Shown here: piece after piece, positions 52,014 to 61,111 of the stretch
Numbering within the stretch: the first letter of the stretch is position 1
Layout of the letters: each line of letters starts with the position of its first letter
From: an uncultured Akkermansia sp.
GTDB lineage: Bacteria; Verrucomicrobiota; Verrucomicrobiia; Verrucomicrobiales; Akkermansiaceae
Length of the DNA stretch: 64,000 bases
Direction: 5' to 3'
NCBI GenBank assembly: GCA_905200945.1
Contig: CAJKMG010000011.1
Coordinates: 1 to 64,000, forward strand
Made by a program: the position numbers and the translations under genes
Notes under the pieces: model-generated
The model's database searches: none
Told to the model about the DNA's origin: nothing
Seen by the model: the letters and a program-made list of their open reading frames with translations, nothing else

Positions 52014-53855
52014 CTAATCCATGACCGGATCCAGTTCAACACGCAAGTTTTTCAGGATGTATTCCTGTCTTTCCCGCGTGTTTTTGCCCATGTAGAAAGA
52101 CAGCAGATCTTTCACCTTGTGGGAGTCTTCCAGCCGGACGCGGTCCAGGCGCATCCCTTCCCCGATGAAAGCCTTGAATTCCTGGGGGGAGATTTCTCCC
52201 AGGCCTTTGAACCGGGTAATTTCCGGACTTTTCCCCAGCAGGCTGATGGCTTCCTCCCTTTCTGCGTCCGAGTAGCAGTAGATGGTTTGCTGTTTGTTGC
52301 GCACGCGGAAGAGGGGCGTCTGGAGGATGAAGAGGTGTCCCTCCCGGATCAATTCCGGAAAGAACTGGATGAAGAATGTCATCAGCAGGATGCGGATGTG
52401 CATGCCGTCGTCATCGGCGTCCGTGGCGATGACTACTTTGTCATAGCGCAGTTCCTCCAAGCCGTTTTCAATGTTCAGGGCATGCTGGAGGAAGTTGAAT
52501 TCCTCGTTTTCATAGACGACTTTACGGCTCATGCCGAAAGAGTTCAGCGGCTTGCCCCTCAGGGAGAAAACGGCCTGGGTTTCCGCATCGCGCGCCGTAG
52601 TGATGGAGCCGGAGGCGGAGATGCCTTCCGTGATGAAGAGGGTAGTTTCCCCGGCGCGGGAGTGTTTGGAGTTGTAATGCACCCGGCAGTCCCGGAGATT
52701 TTTATTGTGAATTTTGGCCTTGCGGGCGTTTTCGCGCGCCAGCTTCTGGATGCCGGAGAGTTCCTTGCGGTCCCGTTCGGAATCCTTAATCTTGGCTTCC
52801 AGGGCTTTGGCCGTTTCCGGGTTTTTGTGCAGGTAGTTGTCCAGCTCCCTGGCAATGAAGTTGCCCACAAAGGTGCGGATGGTTTCCCCTTCCGGGCTGA
52901 TGGTGTTGGAGCCCAGTTTGGTTTTTGTCTGGGATTCAAAGACGGGTTCCTTCACCTTGATGGAGATGGCGGCTACGAGGGAGGAACGGATGTCCCCCGC
53001 CTCATAATTTTTCTTGAAGAAGTCCCTCAGGGTTTTGACGATGGCTTCCCGGAAGGCCGCCTGGTGGGTGCCTCCCTGGGTGGTGTGCTGCCCGTTGACG
53101 AAGGAGTAGTGCTCCTCCCCGTATTGGCCGCCATGAGTGAAGGCCACTTCAATGTCATGCCCTTCCAGGTGGATGATGGGGTACAGGGGTTCTTCGCTCA
53201 TTGCTTCCGCAAGCAGGTCCAGCAACCCGTTTTTGGAGATGTAGCGGCGCCCGTTGAAATGCAGGGCCAGCCCTTTGTTGAGGTAGGAGTAGTATCTGCA
53301 CATTTTTTCGATATACTCCGGCCGGAATTGCGTGGCCGCGGGAAAGATGTCCGGGTCCGCGTGGAAAGCGGTGCGGGTGCCGTTGGGTTCCTCCGTGGCG
53401 CCGTCCTTCCGTCCCTTGGGGATTTCCTTTCCGCGGCAGAACTGGTAGGATCGCGTTTCCCCGTCGCGGTAGGCCTGGATTTCAAAAAAGTCGGACAGGG
53501 CGTTGACCGCCTTGATGCCCACTCCGTTGAGGCCTACGGATTTTTTGAAAGCGTCGCTGTCATATTTGGCTCCGGTGTTGATTTTTGCGGCGCAGTCCAG
53601 CAGTTTGCCCAGCGGAATGCCGCGGCCGAAGTCGCGCACTTCGCACAGGCCGTCCGGAGTCACGTCAATGGTGATTTTTTTGCCGAACCCCATGACGAAT
53701 TCGTCGATTGAGTTGTCGATGACTTCTTTTAAAAGGACGTAAATGCCGTCGTCCGGAGAAGCGCCGTCCCCCAATTTGCCGATGTACATCCCCGGGCGCA
53801 TGCGGATGTGTTCCCTCCAATCCAGGGTTTTGATGCTGTTTTCGTCGTAGGCCAT
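52014..53855 (-). CDS. parE: DNA topoisomerase IV subunit B / GyrB-type ATPase
   Basis: ATPase subunit of a type IIA topoisomerase. From ATG 53855 the 613-residue protein has the GHKL ATPase motifs EVIDNSIDEF and DFGRGIP, NGVGIKAVNALSD, a transducer domain, and the TOPRIM motifs EGISASGS and DADDDGMHIR, and a short C-terminus. Length (~610-650) suits ParE rather than GyrB (~800), but the sequence is divergent, of the kind seen in Chlamydiae/Verrucomicrobia, and the GyrB/ParE choice is not certain. The longer frame to 54392 is antisense to ispE and is not conserved. No parC is next to it. Confidence 0.88.
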   Translation of the reverse strand: MAYDENSIKTLDWREHIRMRPGMYIGKLGDGASPDDGIYVLLKEVIDNSIDEFVMGFGKKITIDVTPDGLCEVRDFGRGIPLGKLLDCAAKINTGAKYDSDAFKKSVGLNGVGIKAVNALSDFFEIQAYRDGETRSYQFCRGKEIPKGRKDGATEEPNGTRTAFHADPDIFPAATQFRPEYIEKMCRYYSYLNKGLALHFNGRRYISKNGLLDLLAEAMSEEPLYPIIHLEGHDIEVAFTHGGQYGEEHYSFVNGQHTTQGGTHQAAFREAIVKTLRDFFKKNYEAGDIRSSLVAAISIKVKEPVFESQTKTKLGSNTISPEGETIRTFVGNFIARELDNYLHKNPETAKALEAKIKDSERDRKELSGIQKLARENARKAKIHNKNLRDCRVHYNSKHSRAGETTLFITEGISASGSITTARDAETQAVFSLRGKPLNSFGMSRKVVYENEEFNFLQHALNIENGLEELRYDKVVIATDADDDGMHIRILLMTFFIQFFPELIREGHLFILQTPLFRVRNKQQTIYCYSDAEREEAISLLGKSPEITRFKGLGEISPQEFKAFIGEGMRLDRVRLEDSHKVKDLLSFYMGKNTRERQEYILKNLRVELDPVMD

Positions 53856-53979
53856 GTGCAACGGGGTCGCGCTTATTATAGCGGTGCCCCCGGAATTTGC
53901 GAAGAAAAAATGAGGGCCCGTCCGTTTGTGTTTGATGAAGCTTGACCCGGAGGCCGTCCCTTGGTGGAATCCACGGCGT

Positions 53980-54828
53980 ATGATCAGTTGCAAGGCTCCG
54001 TGCAAAGTGAACGTTTCCCTCCGCGTTCTGGGAAAGAGGCCGGACGGCTTCCATGAGGTGGATACTGTGATGGTTCCCCTGGATTTGTGCGATGTGCTGG
54101 AGTTTTCCCCGGCGGCCCGTCTGGAAATGAGCTGTGACGCTCCGGGCGTGCCTCTGGATGAGAGCAACCTGGTTATGAAAGCGGGACGGCTGATGGAGCG
54201 GGAGCTGGGAAGGTCCATGCCGTGGCATGTCCGCCTGGTGAAGAAGGTGCCCCATGGTGCGGGGCTGGGCGGCGGCAGCAGTGACGCCGCATGCGTGCTG
54301 CGTACCCTCAATGAGCTGGAACACGGAGGTTTGTCCCGGGAGCGTCTGGCGGAGCTGGGAGGGGAAATCGGTTCCGACGTGGGTTTTTTCATTTATGGCG
54401 CGGCGAGCCACTGCACCGGGCGCGGAGAGAAGGTGGAGCCCTTGCCGGAGTGGAAGGGATGGCGTCCCCGGGTTGTTTTATTGAAGCCGTCGTTTGGTGT
54501 TTCCACGCCGGACGCCTACCGCCGCTGGTCCGGTTCCAGGGAATTGCCCGGCATTCCTTATGGGGAGCAGGATGTGGGCGGCCATGTGCTGGTCAATGAT
54601 CTGGAAAGGCCTGTATTTGAAAAGCATTTATTCCTGGCGGAAATGAAGCGCTGGCTGGTGAAGCGCCCCGGGGTGTGCGGCGCCATGATGTCCGGTTCCG
54701 GTTCCACCATGTTCGCCGTGGTGGAGGATGAAGGGACCGGACGCGCGCTGATGGAGGATGCCGCCCGGGAGCTGGACCCTACTTTATGGATGTGGTCCGG
54801 CCTGGTGATGCAGGGTGACGAGCGGTAA
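53980..54828 (+). CDS. ispE: 4-diphosphocytidyl-2-C-methyl-D-erythritol kinase
   Basis: GHMP kinase of the MEP isoprenoid pathway; phosphorylates CDP-methylerythritol. From ATG 53980 the 282-residue protein begins KAPCKVNVSLRVLGKRPDGFHE (the family N-terminus), carries the ATP-binding PHGAGLGGGSSDAA and ends with the SGSGSTMFAVV motif. A start at 53926 is not supported. The gene is divergent from parE with about 124 bases between them, and its product supplies isoprenoids used by UppS encoded nearby. Confidence 0.95.
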   Translation: MISCKAPCKVNVSLRVLGKRPDGFHEVDTVMVPLDLCDVLEFSPAARLEMSCDAPGVPLDESNLVMKAGRLMERELGRSMPWHVRLVKKVPHGAGLGGGSSDAACVLRTLNELEHGGLSRERLAELGGEIGSDVGFFIYGAASHCTGRGEKVEPLPEWKGWRPRVVLLKPSFGVSTPDAYRRWSGSRELPGIPYGEQDVGGHVLVNDLERPVFEKHLFLAEMKRWLVKRPGVCGAMMSGSGSTMFAVVEDEGTGRALMEDAARELDPTLWMWSGLVMQGDER

Positions 54829-54891
54829 AAACATGATTCCGCAGGAGGCCTTGCCTTGACGGAGGGGGAGGCATGCCGTTACACTCCGTCC

Positions 54892-55458
54892 ATGATTAAG
54901 AGTTTGTTGGCAGGCGTAATGATGGCGGCAGTGTGCGCCGTCCAGGCCGGTGAATATGGGGACAGCGCCGTCCGGGCCGCCCGGGAGCTTTCCGGGGCGG
55001 TGAAGACGGGCGATATGATGTGGATGATTGAGAAAATGTACCCTCCCATGAAGAAGCAGCTTGTCGCTTCTTTTCCGGGCGGGGAGGCCTCCTTCATGGA
55101 GACCATGAGGGAAAAGATGCGGTCCGCCGCCGCCGTGATGAAGGAGCGCGGCATGGTGGTGGAGACGTATGAAATAGGCCAGCCTGCGGCGGAACATCTG
55201 GTGAAGGGTGGAAGCGAGGTGCTGGTGGTGCTTCCCACGCGGATGGTCATTTCCATGAAGCGCCCGGACGGGGTGCCCGTGAAGGTGGAGAATACCGGTG
55301 TTCTGGTGCTGGTGAAGGATTTGAAGGATAAGGGGCCCTGGACGTTCATCGACGCTTCCAGGATGAATGCGAACGGTTTGCGCTCCATGTTCTACGACTT
55401 GCCGGAAAAGGTGAATCTTCCGCCGGTTTCTTCCCGCCAGCTTCCCGTGGGCCAATAG
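54892..55458 (+). CDS. Exported small protein of unknown function
   Basis: A 188-residue protein with a clear signal peptide (IKSLLAGVMMAAVCAVQA, cut after residue ~20), then a mainly alpha+beta soluble domain ending FIDASRMNANGLRSMFYDLP. I recognise no named family with confidence; the pattern (helical start, SNTF2-like beta sheet) resembles small exported cystatin/NTF2-like domains. It is followed 19 bases later by the helicase gene on the same strand and could be co-transcribed with ispE and the helicase. Confidence 0.7.
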   Translation: MIKSLLAGVMMAAVCAVQAGEYGDSAVRAARELSGAVKTGDMMWMIEKMYPPMKKQLVASFPGGEASFMETMREKMRSAAAVMKERGMVVETYEIGQPAAEHLVKGGSEVLVVLPTRMVISMKRPDGVPVKVENTGVLVLVKDLKDKGPWTFIDASRMNANGLRSMFYDLPEKVNLPPVSSRQLPVGQ

Positions 55459-55477
55459 GAAGGGCGTATTCCCGCGT

Positions 55478-57463
55478 ATGAAGGCCGCCGGGGAAGAAGG
55501 CATGGATGGCGCTAGCGCTTTTGAGGCTTATGTCCACCGGGCATTTGCACCGGACGGGCTGTTTTCCCGTGCCAGGGATTTTGAGTACCGGGCGGAGCAG
55601 CAGAGCATGGCTCTGGCTGTGGCGAGGGCGCTTCAGGTGGATGCCCCTCTGCTGGTGGAGGCCGGAACAGGCGTGGGCAAGTCCCTGGGGTATTTGCTGC
55701 CGGCGGTGAAGTTTGCTCTGGATTTTGACCGGAAAGCGGTGGTTTCCACGCATACCATTAATTTGCAGGAGCAATTGTTCAACAAGGATATTCCGCTGCT
55801 GCGCACCGCCCTGGGAATTGATTTTTCCGCCGCCCTGTTGAAAGGCAGGCAGAATTACCTGTGCCATACCCGCCTGCGGCGTGCGCTGGCGCAGATGGAT
55901 TCCCTCTTTACGCAGGGTGAGGCCGCGGAGTTGAAGAGGATCCAGGACTGGGCCCTGAGAACGCAGGACGGCACCCTGAGCGACATGGCATTCCGGCCGT
56001 CTTCCAAGGTATGGGCCATGGTATGCAGCGAACCGCATGCGTGCAGCATGCGCCATTGCGGCCCCTCCTGTCCGTACCAGGCAGCCCGCAAGCGGGTTCT
56101 GGAGGCCAAGGTAGTGGTGCTTAATCATACTCTGTTTTTCGGGCTGATGGCCCAGGCGGAGGATTCCGAGGAGGCGGGGTTCGTGTTTCCCGGGGATTTT
56201 GTGATTCTGGACGAGGCCCATATGATTGAGAACATCGCAGCCCGCCAGCTTGGCGTCCAGCTTTCGGAGCCGCATTTGAACTATGAATTGTTGCGGATGT
56301 ATAATCCGCGCACGCACAAGGGATTGCTGAAACCGCTGAACAATCCGGCCCTGTTTCAGCGGGTTCAGGACGTGATGGACGCCTCCGGCCTGTTTTTCCA
56401 GAATGCGCGGGATGACCTGGGGTTTGCGGGTTCCGGCAAGATTGTCCGCATTCTTCAGCCGGAGTGGTCGCAGGATATTCTTTCACAGCCTTTGATGGAA
56501 TTGATCGGGGAATTGAAAACGGAGAGGGAGAAGCAGGAGGAAAATGCAGCCGCGAAGGATGAGCTGGCGGATATGGCCGCCCGGATGGAGGAGGCGCAGG
56601 CTTCCCTGAAGGCGCTGATGGACATGACGGAGGAAGGTCACGTATATTGGGCGGAGCGTTCCGGGCCGGATGGAAGGAATATGAGCATTTGCTCCGCTCC
56701 CGTGGAGGTGGGGGATATTTTGAGGGAACGCCTGTTTTCCGCCGGACGTTCCGCCATTCTGACTTCCGCCACGCTGGGGACCGGAGATGCGGACATGAGT
56801 TATTTTGCGGGGCGCGTAGGGGCGGAAAGCGTTCGGAAGCTTCAGATTGGAAGCCCGTTCAATTACCGGGAGCAGATGCGGCTGATTGTAGCCCGTTCCA
56901 TGCCGGAGCCGGACCAGCCGGAGTATGCGGAAGTTTTGCCGGAATGGATTAAAAGGTATCTGGCGGAGTCCCGCGGCAGGGCTTTCGTGCTGTTTACCAG
57001 CTATCGTCTGATGGTTCAGGCGGCGGAGAAAGTGCGTCCTTTTTGCGAGGAACAGGGCTGGACGCTGTACGTGCAGGGGCAGGATATGCAGCGGCATGCC
57101 ATGCTGGAGGCGTTCCGGAAGGATGTGGACAGCGTGCTTTTCGGTACGGACAGTTTCTGGACCGGGGTGGATGTGCCGGGAGAATCTCTTTCCAACGTTA
57201 TTGTCACGCGCTTGCCGTTTGAAGTGCCGGATCATCCGCTTGTGGAGTCCCGTTTTGAGAGTATCAGGGAACGCGGGGGGAATCCGTTTTACGAATATTC
57301 CGTACCTGTAGCCATTCTGAAGCTGCGGCAGGGGGTAGGGCGTCTGATCCGCACCAGGAGCGATTCCGGCATGGTGGTGATTCTTGATCCGCGCGTAGCT
57401 ACCAAGAGGTATGGAATGCGTTTTCTCAAGTCCCTGCCGGAGGCCCGGCTGGAGTTTGTATGA
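55478..57463 (+). CDS. dinG: DinG-family ATP-dependent DNA helicase
   Basis: A superfamily 2, Fe-S type helicase that unwinds DNA in repair and at structured or R-loop sites. The ~660-residue protein has Walker A EAGTGVGKSLGYL, four cysteines placed as in the iron-sulfur domain (CHTRLR, then CSEPHACSMRHCGPSC), the DEAH box ILDEAHMIEN, and C-terminal motif VGRLIRTRSDSG with motif VI arginines. The ATG at 55502 preceded by AAGAAGG is an alternative start to 55478. YoaA is the main alternative within the same family. Confidence 0.92.
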   Translation: MKAAGEEGMDGASAFEAYVHRAFAPDGLFSRARDFEYRAEQQSMALAVARALQVDAPLLVEAGTGVGKSLGYLLPAVKFALDFDRKAVVSTHTINLQEQLFNKDIPLLRTALGIDFSAALLKGRQNYLCHTRLRRALAQMDSLFTQGEAAELKRIQDWALRTQDGTLSDMAFRPSSKVWAMVCSEPHACSMRHCGPSCPYQAARKRVLEAKVVVLNHTLFFGLMAQAEDSEEAGFVFPGDFVILDEAHMIENIAARQLGVQLSEPHLNYELLRMYNPRTHKGLLKPLNNPALFQRVQDVMDASGLFFQNARDDLGFAGSGKIVRILQPEWSQDILSQPLMELIGELKTEREKQEENAAAKDELADMAARMEEAQASLKALMDMTEEGHVYWAERSGPDGRNMSICSAPVEVGDILRERLFSAGRSAILTSATLGTGDADMSYFAGRVGAESVRKLQIGSPFNYREQMRLIVARSMPEPDQPEYAEVLPEWIKRYLAESRGRAFVLFTSYRLMVQAAEKVRPFCEEQGWTLYVQGQDMQRHAMLEAFRKDVDSVLFGTDSFWTGVDVPGESLSNVIVTRLPFEVPDHPLVESRFESIRERGGNPFYEYSVPVAILKLRQGVGRLIRTRSDSGMVVILDPRVATKRYGMRFLKSLPEARLEFV

Positions 57464-57470
57464 GGTTTTT

Positions 57471-58241
57471 TCAGAATGTCCCGGAATTGTTCCGTTGTCT
57501 CTCCTGCCGCATCAGGAGGTAGCTGAGGGGTTGTTCGAGGCGCGCTTCTGCCAGCAGGGAGCGGTCCGCAAAGATGTCAGGAACGGGAGCGTCTGCCAGG
57601 ATGGAGCCGTCTTTCATTACAACGCAGCGCGTACACAGTTCCATGACCATGTCCAGATCATGGGTAGCAATGATTTTGGTATGGGTGAATTGGCGCAACA
57701 GACTGATGAGGGTACGGCGGGAGGCAGGGTCCAGGTTGGCGCTCGGTTCGTCCAGTACCAGGATGTCCGGACTCATGGAGAGGACCGTGGCGATGGAGAC
57801 GGCCCGTTTTTCCCCTCCGGAAAGATGGTGGGTCATTTTGTCTGCCAGGGCTTCCGCATGGACATCCCACAGGGCCTGTTTCACGCGGCGGCGGATTTCC
57901 TCCGGGGGGAGTCCCATGTTGAGCGGTCCGAAGGCCACGTCTTCCCGGACAGTAGGCATGAATAGCTGGTCTTCCGCCTGCTGGAAGACCATTCCCACGC
58001 TTTCCCGGACGCGGACGACGGTTTTGGGGGTCACGGGAATGTCCCCCACCCGTACCTGGCCGGAGGAAGGGGTCAGCAGACCGTTGAGATGGAGCAGCAG
58101 CGTGGATTTCCCTGCGCCGTTCCCGCCTACGACGGCGACGGATTCCCCGTGGGTGATGCGCAGGGAGACGCCGTTCAGCGCCGGAGGGGAATCCGGGTAG
58201 CTGAAACACAAGTCAATAGTTTCTACAAGGTGGTGGCTCAT
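57471..58241 (-). CDS. cbiO: ECF nickel/cobalt transporter ATPase
   Basis: A 256-residue ABC ATPase with Walker A GGNGAGKST, signature LSGGEKRAV, Walker B LVLDEP and switch His in IATHDLD. It is the energy-coupling ATPase (CbiO/NikO) of an ECF-type nickel or cobalt importer; its start overlaps the end of cbiQ by 4 bases. The same ATPase forms the two nucleotide-binding sites of the complex. The gene order cbiM-cbiQ-cbiO and the fused CbiM gene identify the system. Confidence 0.92.
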   Translation of the reverse strand: MSHHLVETIDLCFSYPDSPPALNGVSLRITHGESVAVVGGNGAGKSTLLLHLNGLLTPSSGQVRVGDIPVTPKTVVRVRESVGMVFQQAEDQLFMPTVREDVAFGPLNMGLPPEEIRRRVKQALWDVHAEALADKMTHHLSGGEKRAVSIATVLSMSPDILVLDEPSANLDPASRRTLISLLRQFTHTKIIATHDLDMVMELCTRCVVMKDGSILADAPVPDIFADRSLLAEARLEQPLSYLLMRQERQRNNSGTF

Positions 58242-59050
58242 GAGGTGAGGCTGCGGGCGTATTGGCCCGCAAGCATGGTGATGTTGAAACAGCGGAACAG
58301 AATGACGAGAACGCAGAAGAGGATGCCTCCCGCTGCGCCGCGTCCCGTGATGACGCTGCGGGAACTGGCGAATTCAGGATCTTCCCCGCCTCTGCACAGG
58401 ACGGCCTGGTAAATGCGTTCCGCCCGCCCGAATGTCCGCAGCAGGAGCTGTCCGGCCATAGCCCCCCACGTGGAAAGAGGGATGGGGCCGGAGCCTCCCC
58501 GCCGGGAGCGGAAGGCCATCAGCATATGTTGGAATTCATCCATCAGGATAAAGGCGTATCGGTACAGGAAGGTCATCAGCGTGATGAGGATGCGCGGGGC
58601 GCCGAGCTGCCTCAGGCCGCGGCAGAGAGGCGCAAAGCCTGTGGAGGCCAACAGCGTGAAGGCGCCCAGAATGGTGAGCATGCACCTCAGGATGATGGAA
58701 ATGAAAGAGATCATGCCCTGCGTGACGGGAATGCCGAACCATTCTCCCATGGGAATTCTGTCCACCAGAGGGTTGAAGATGCCGATCATGACGGCGACGG
58801 GCAGCAGCCACAGGGTACGTTTCAGAAGGTAGCCCAGGGGAAGGCCCGCCAGGCGGATGACGCAGACCGGGAACAGGAAGAAAGGCAGGAGCCCTGTAAT
58901 TTCCTGCGGAGGCCAGGAAAGAACGCAGATTTGATAGACGAGGAAAGAACCGATTTTAATGCGGGCGTCCAGACGGTGGATGCCGGTATTTCCGCAGGAA
59001 AACCGGTCCATCTGGCGGAATTGGCGCGGGGCATCTGTAAACAGTGGCAT
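58238..59050 (-). CDS. cbiQ: ECF transporter T component CbiQ/NikQ
   Basis: A 270-residue transmembrane coupling protein that links the ATPase to the metal-binding S component. It has about six hydrophobic segments and the cytoplasmic coupling motifs of the family (A-x-R motifs such as FRSRRGG and FGRAERIYQAVLCRG). It overlaps the ATPase gene by 4 bases and lies 8 bases downstream of cbiM. Together they form a compact leftward operon. Confidence 0.9.
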   Translation of the reverse strand: MPLFTDAPRQFRQMDRFSCGNTGIHRLDARIKIGSFLVYQICVLSWPPQEITGLLPFFLFPVCVIRLAGLPLGYLLKRTLWLLPVAVMIGIFNPLVDRIPMGEWFGIPVTQGMISFISIILRCMLTILGAFTLLASTGFAPLCRGLRQLGAPRILITLMTFLYRYAFILMDEFQHMLMAFRSRRGGSGPIPLSTWGAMAGQLLLRTFGRAERIYQAVLCRGGEDPEFASSRSVITGRGAAGGILFCVLVILFRCFNITMLAGQYARSLTS

Positions 59051-59058
59051 GGGGAGGG

Positions 59059-60102
59059 TCAGCGGGGGCAGCGGCTGTGCGGTTTTCTGCCGAACAGGAA
59101 ACCGGACGCAAAAATAAGAGCTGCGATCATAACGCTTCCCAGCACGCCGGCCATGCTCGTTTCAGGGTTGACAATGGAGGAGGCGGCTTCCGTTTCTGCG
59201 GTGTTTGCCCCGTCATCAGCGGGAAAGGCGTAGTCCGGCATGATGGCGGTGGCTTCCTGTACGGTTTCCAGGTTCCGGTGGAGGGGGGACGGTTCCGCCA
59301 GTCTGGTTTCTTCCGACCCGGTGACGCCGGCTACAGACCATTCCAGCCCGTCAGGATAGGCGGAGGCGAACCAGGAGAGGGCGGCTCCGCAGAGCAGGGC
59401 CGCTACCGCAAAGATGCCCAAAACGGTCCAGGATGCTTTTTTGACGGTTCCGGTTTCCAAATCGGCCGGACGCAGCAGGGACGGCTGCGCCTTGCTGATG
59501 AAGATGACGACGGCTGCCGTAGCAAGGCCTTCTACGGCGCCGATGGCCAGATGAATGGGCAGCATCAGTTCCACGAATTGAGCGAAGGGCAGGGCTGAGA
59601 TGCCGGATGCCGTTGTTTCCAGGACGACGGTGAAGGCTCCCATCTGGAGCCCGATGACGGCGGCGGTGACGCAGGCCAGCGTAATGCGGCCCGCACCGGG
59701 GTGTTTCCCGGCCAGGGGCCTGTAAATGAAGGGGTAGGCCACCAGGCAGGAGAAGAAGCCCATGTTGAAGATGTTGCAGCCCAGGGCCAGCAGTCCCCCA
59801 TCCGCAAAGAAAAGAGCCTGCACCGCCAGGACGGCCGCCATGACCAGGAAGCCCGCATACGGCCCCAGAAGAACCGCCAGGATAAGGCCACCGCCCAGAT
59901 GGCCGCTGGAGCCGGTGCCCGGAATGGTGAAATTCAGCATCTGGCAGGCAAAGATGAAGGCTCCCAGCACGCCCATGAGCGGGACGAGCCGCATTTCTTT
60001 TTCCTGCCTGACTTTGCGGGCGCAGAGCATTGTAATTGCAGCGGAAGCCGCCCACATGGTGCAGCCTACCGCCGGTGAGATAAAGCCGTCCGCCATATGC
60101 AT
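59059..60102 (-). CDS. cbiM: Metal-binding S component CbiM fused to a PDGLE (NikN/CbiN-like) domain
   Basis: The 347-residue substrate-capturing protein of a nickel/cobalt ECF importer. It begins MHMADGFISP, whose N-terminal Met-His supplies metal ligands in NikM/CbiM, followed by about six helices (about residues 10-220). The C-terminal third has the PDGLEWSVAG motif and one or two further helices, i.e. the PDGLE/NikN-type partner fused in one chain. Whether the metal is nickel or cobalt cannot be told from sequence; the fused form is more often nickel. The gene starts a leftward operon. Confidence 0.9.
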   Translation of the reverse strand: MHMADGFISPAVGCTMWAASAAITMLCARKVRQEKEMRLVPLMGVLGAFIFACQMLNFTIPGTGSSGHLGGGLILAVLLGPYAGFLVMAAVLAVQALFFADGGLLALGCNIFNMGFFSCLVAYPFIYRPLAGKHPGAGRITLACVTAAVIGLQMGAFTVVLETTASGISALPFAQFVELMLPIHLAIGAVEGLATAAVVIFISKAQPSLLRPADLETGTVKKASWTVLGIFAVAALLCGAALSWFASAYPDGLEWSVAGVTGSEETRLAEPSPLHRNLETVQEATAIMPDYAFPADDGANTAETEAASSIVNPETSMAGVLGSVMIAALIFASGFLFGRKPHSRCPR

Positions 60103-60434
60103 GATGTTGATGCCTTTCTATTGGATGGAGTGAAGTATTGCTGAAAGCCCCGGACCGGGCAGATTGGCGCCACTTTAGCATAAACACCGTAAAGCCGAAG
60201 AAGGAAATGCGGCAACAGAGGAAAGTATGTTTCTTCCGCTTCGCGTTTTTGGTTCCCGTGCGGAGCCGGTAAGGCCTGTTTCCGGCAAAAGAGCCTTTCC
60301 GGAGGGGGAACGGGAGGGAGGGCGCGTTTCTTCGGGTACATCCGGCGGCAATTCATCTGCCGTCCCTTGCCGACAAAAGGTGTGGACGGGTTGGGCGTGA
60401 TGCAGGCGGGAAAACTGTCTGCTAGACGGGACCC
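60103..60434. other. Divergent intergenic region upstream of cbiM
   Basis: About 332 bases between cbiM (minus) and a small plus-strand gene. I looked on the minus strand for a cobalamin riboswitch or metal-operator pattern and did not find convincing matches. Several small complementary segments (for example CCGGAAAGGCTC/CCGGAAACAGGCC on the minus strand) are present but no clear RNA element can be named. Confidence 0.45.
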
Positions 60435-60719
60435 ATGATGAATTTTTCCATAGCCAAGTGTTTGTTTTCCATAGGAGGATGCACGACAATCCTGGGCAAC
60501 ATTTCCGCAGACACGGCCGTGTCTTCCGCCGGAGCCATCGGAGGCCTGGGCGTTCTGACGATTGCCGTGAACTATACGCTGAATCTGCTTAAAAAGAAGG
60601 ATGAACAGTTGATGGCGAAAGATGCCCGCATTGAAGCCCTGATGGACCGCCTGATTGACAAATGCCCGAATTGCGAGCTGGCGAAAGCGGCCAACAAGTC
60701 CCTGCTGGATGATGAATGA
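60435..60719 (+). CDS. Small single-helix membrane protein with coiled coil
   Basis: A 94-residue protein with a hydrophobic segment (about residues 25-52, Gly/Ala-rich, SSAGAIGGLGVLTIAVNYT) and a charged helix (LLKKKDEQLMAKDARIEALMDRLID) ending in a CPNC pair. No family is recognised; the layout resembles small phage holin-like or bacterial membrane microproteins. It stands alone, divergent from the cbi operon and convergent with the lipoprotein gene 18 bases away. Confidence 0.6.
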   Translation: MMNFSIAKCLFSIGGCTTILGNISADTAVSSAGAIGGLGVLTIAVNYTLNLLKKKDEQLMAKDARIEALMDRLIDKCPNCELAKAANKSLLDDE

Positions 60720-60737
60720 CGGCTGGCGTGGGGGCGT

Positions 60738-61103
60738 TTATCTCCCGTCCGCGTCCGGCATGCGGATGTACGTCTCCCGGGTCCCGTCCGTGTCCAGAAT
60801 CAGCGTGTTTTTGCTGAGACTGTCAATGGTGGAGGTAGCGGTAAAGAGGGAGGTGTTGCCGTTTCCCATGCTTTTCCCTGTCAGGGTCAGGCGGTTGCCG
60901 TCCAGCTGCCAGCTTTGGTAGAGAAGCGTGTGCATGTTGATGGAGACGGCCCTGCCGTCCGGCAGGAGCCGCATTCCCTGCACGTTCCCAGGCTGCCCGG
61001 GGATGGGCTGGATCCAGGAGCCGGAGAGGCTGTCGGGAGTGGGCTGCATGGAGCAGGATGCCGCCAGCAGGGACAGGGCCGGGAGGAAGAAGGAAAATTT
61101 CAT
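60738..61103 (-). CDS. Lipocalin-like lipoprotein
   Basis: A 121-residue lipoprotein: signal peptide with lipobox LAASC (acylated Cys near residue 17), then a small beta-rich domain, GSWIQPIPGQPG, VQGMRLLPDGRA and LTGKSMGNGNTSLF, resembling the lipocalin-like lipoproteins common in Bacteroides. The exact ligand or role is unknown. It is anchored in the envelope, probably the outer membrane. It ends 18 bases from the convergent small membrane gene and lies 8 bases downstream of argB, so it may be cotranscribed with it. Confidence 0.72.
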   Translation of the reverse strand: MKFSFFLPALSLLAASCSMQPTPDSLSGSWIQPIPGQPGNVQGMRLLPDGRAVSINMHTLLYQSWQLDGNRLTLTGKSMGNGNTSLFTATSTIDSLSKNTLILDTDGTRETYIRMPDADGR

Positions 61104-61111
61104 GGCTGGAA

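Noticed and set aside
51975..53711. 578-codon plus-strand frame opposite parE
   Set aside because: Mirror of the GyrB/ParE-type gene whose GHKL and TOPRIM motifs are intact on the minus strand.
53856..54392. N-terminal extension of parE
   Set aside because: It is antisense to ispE, Ser/Arg-rich and lacks homology; the conserved topoisomerase N-terminus begins at 53855.
60103..60434. Cobalamin riboswitch upstream of cbiM
   Set aside because: No recognisable B12-box or conserved core on the minus strand; a covariance-model search would be decisive.
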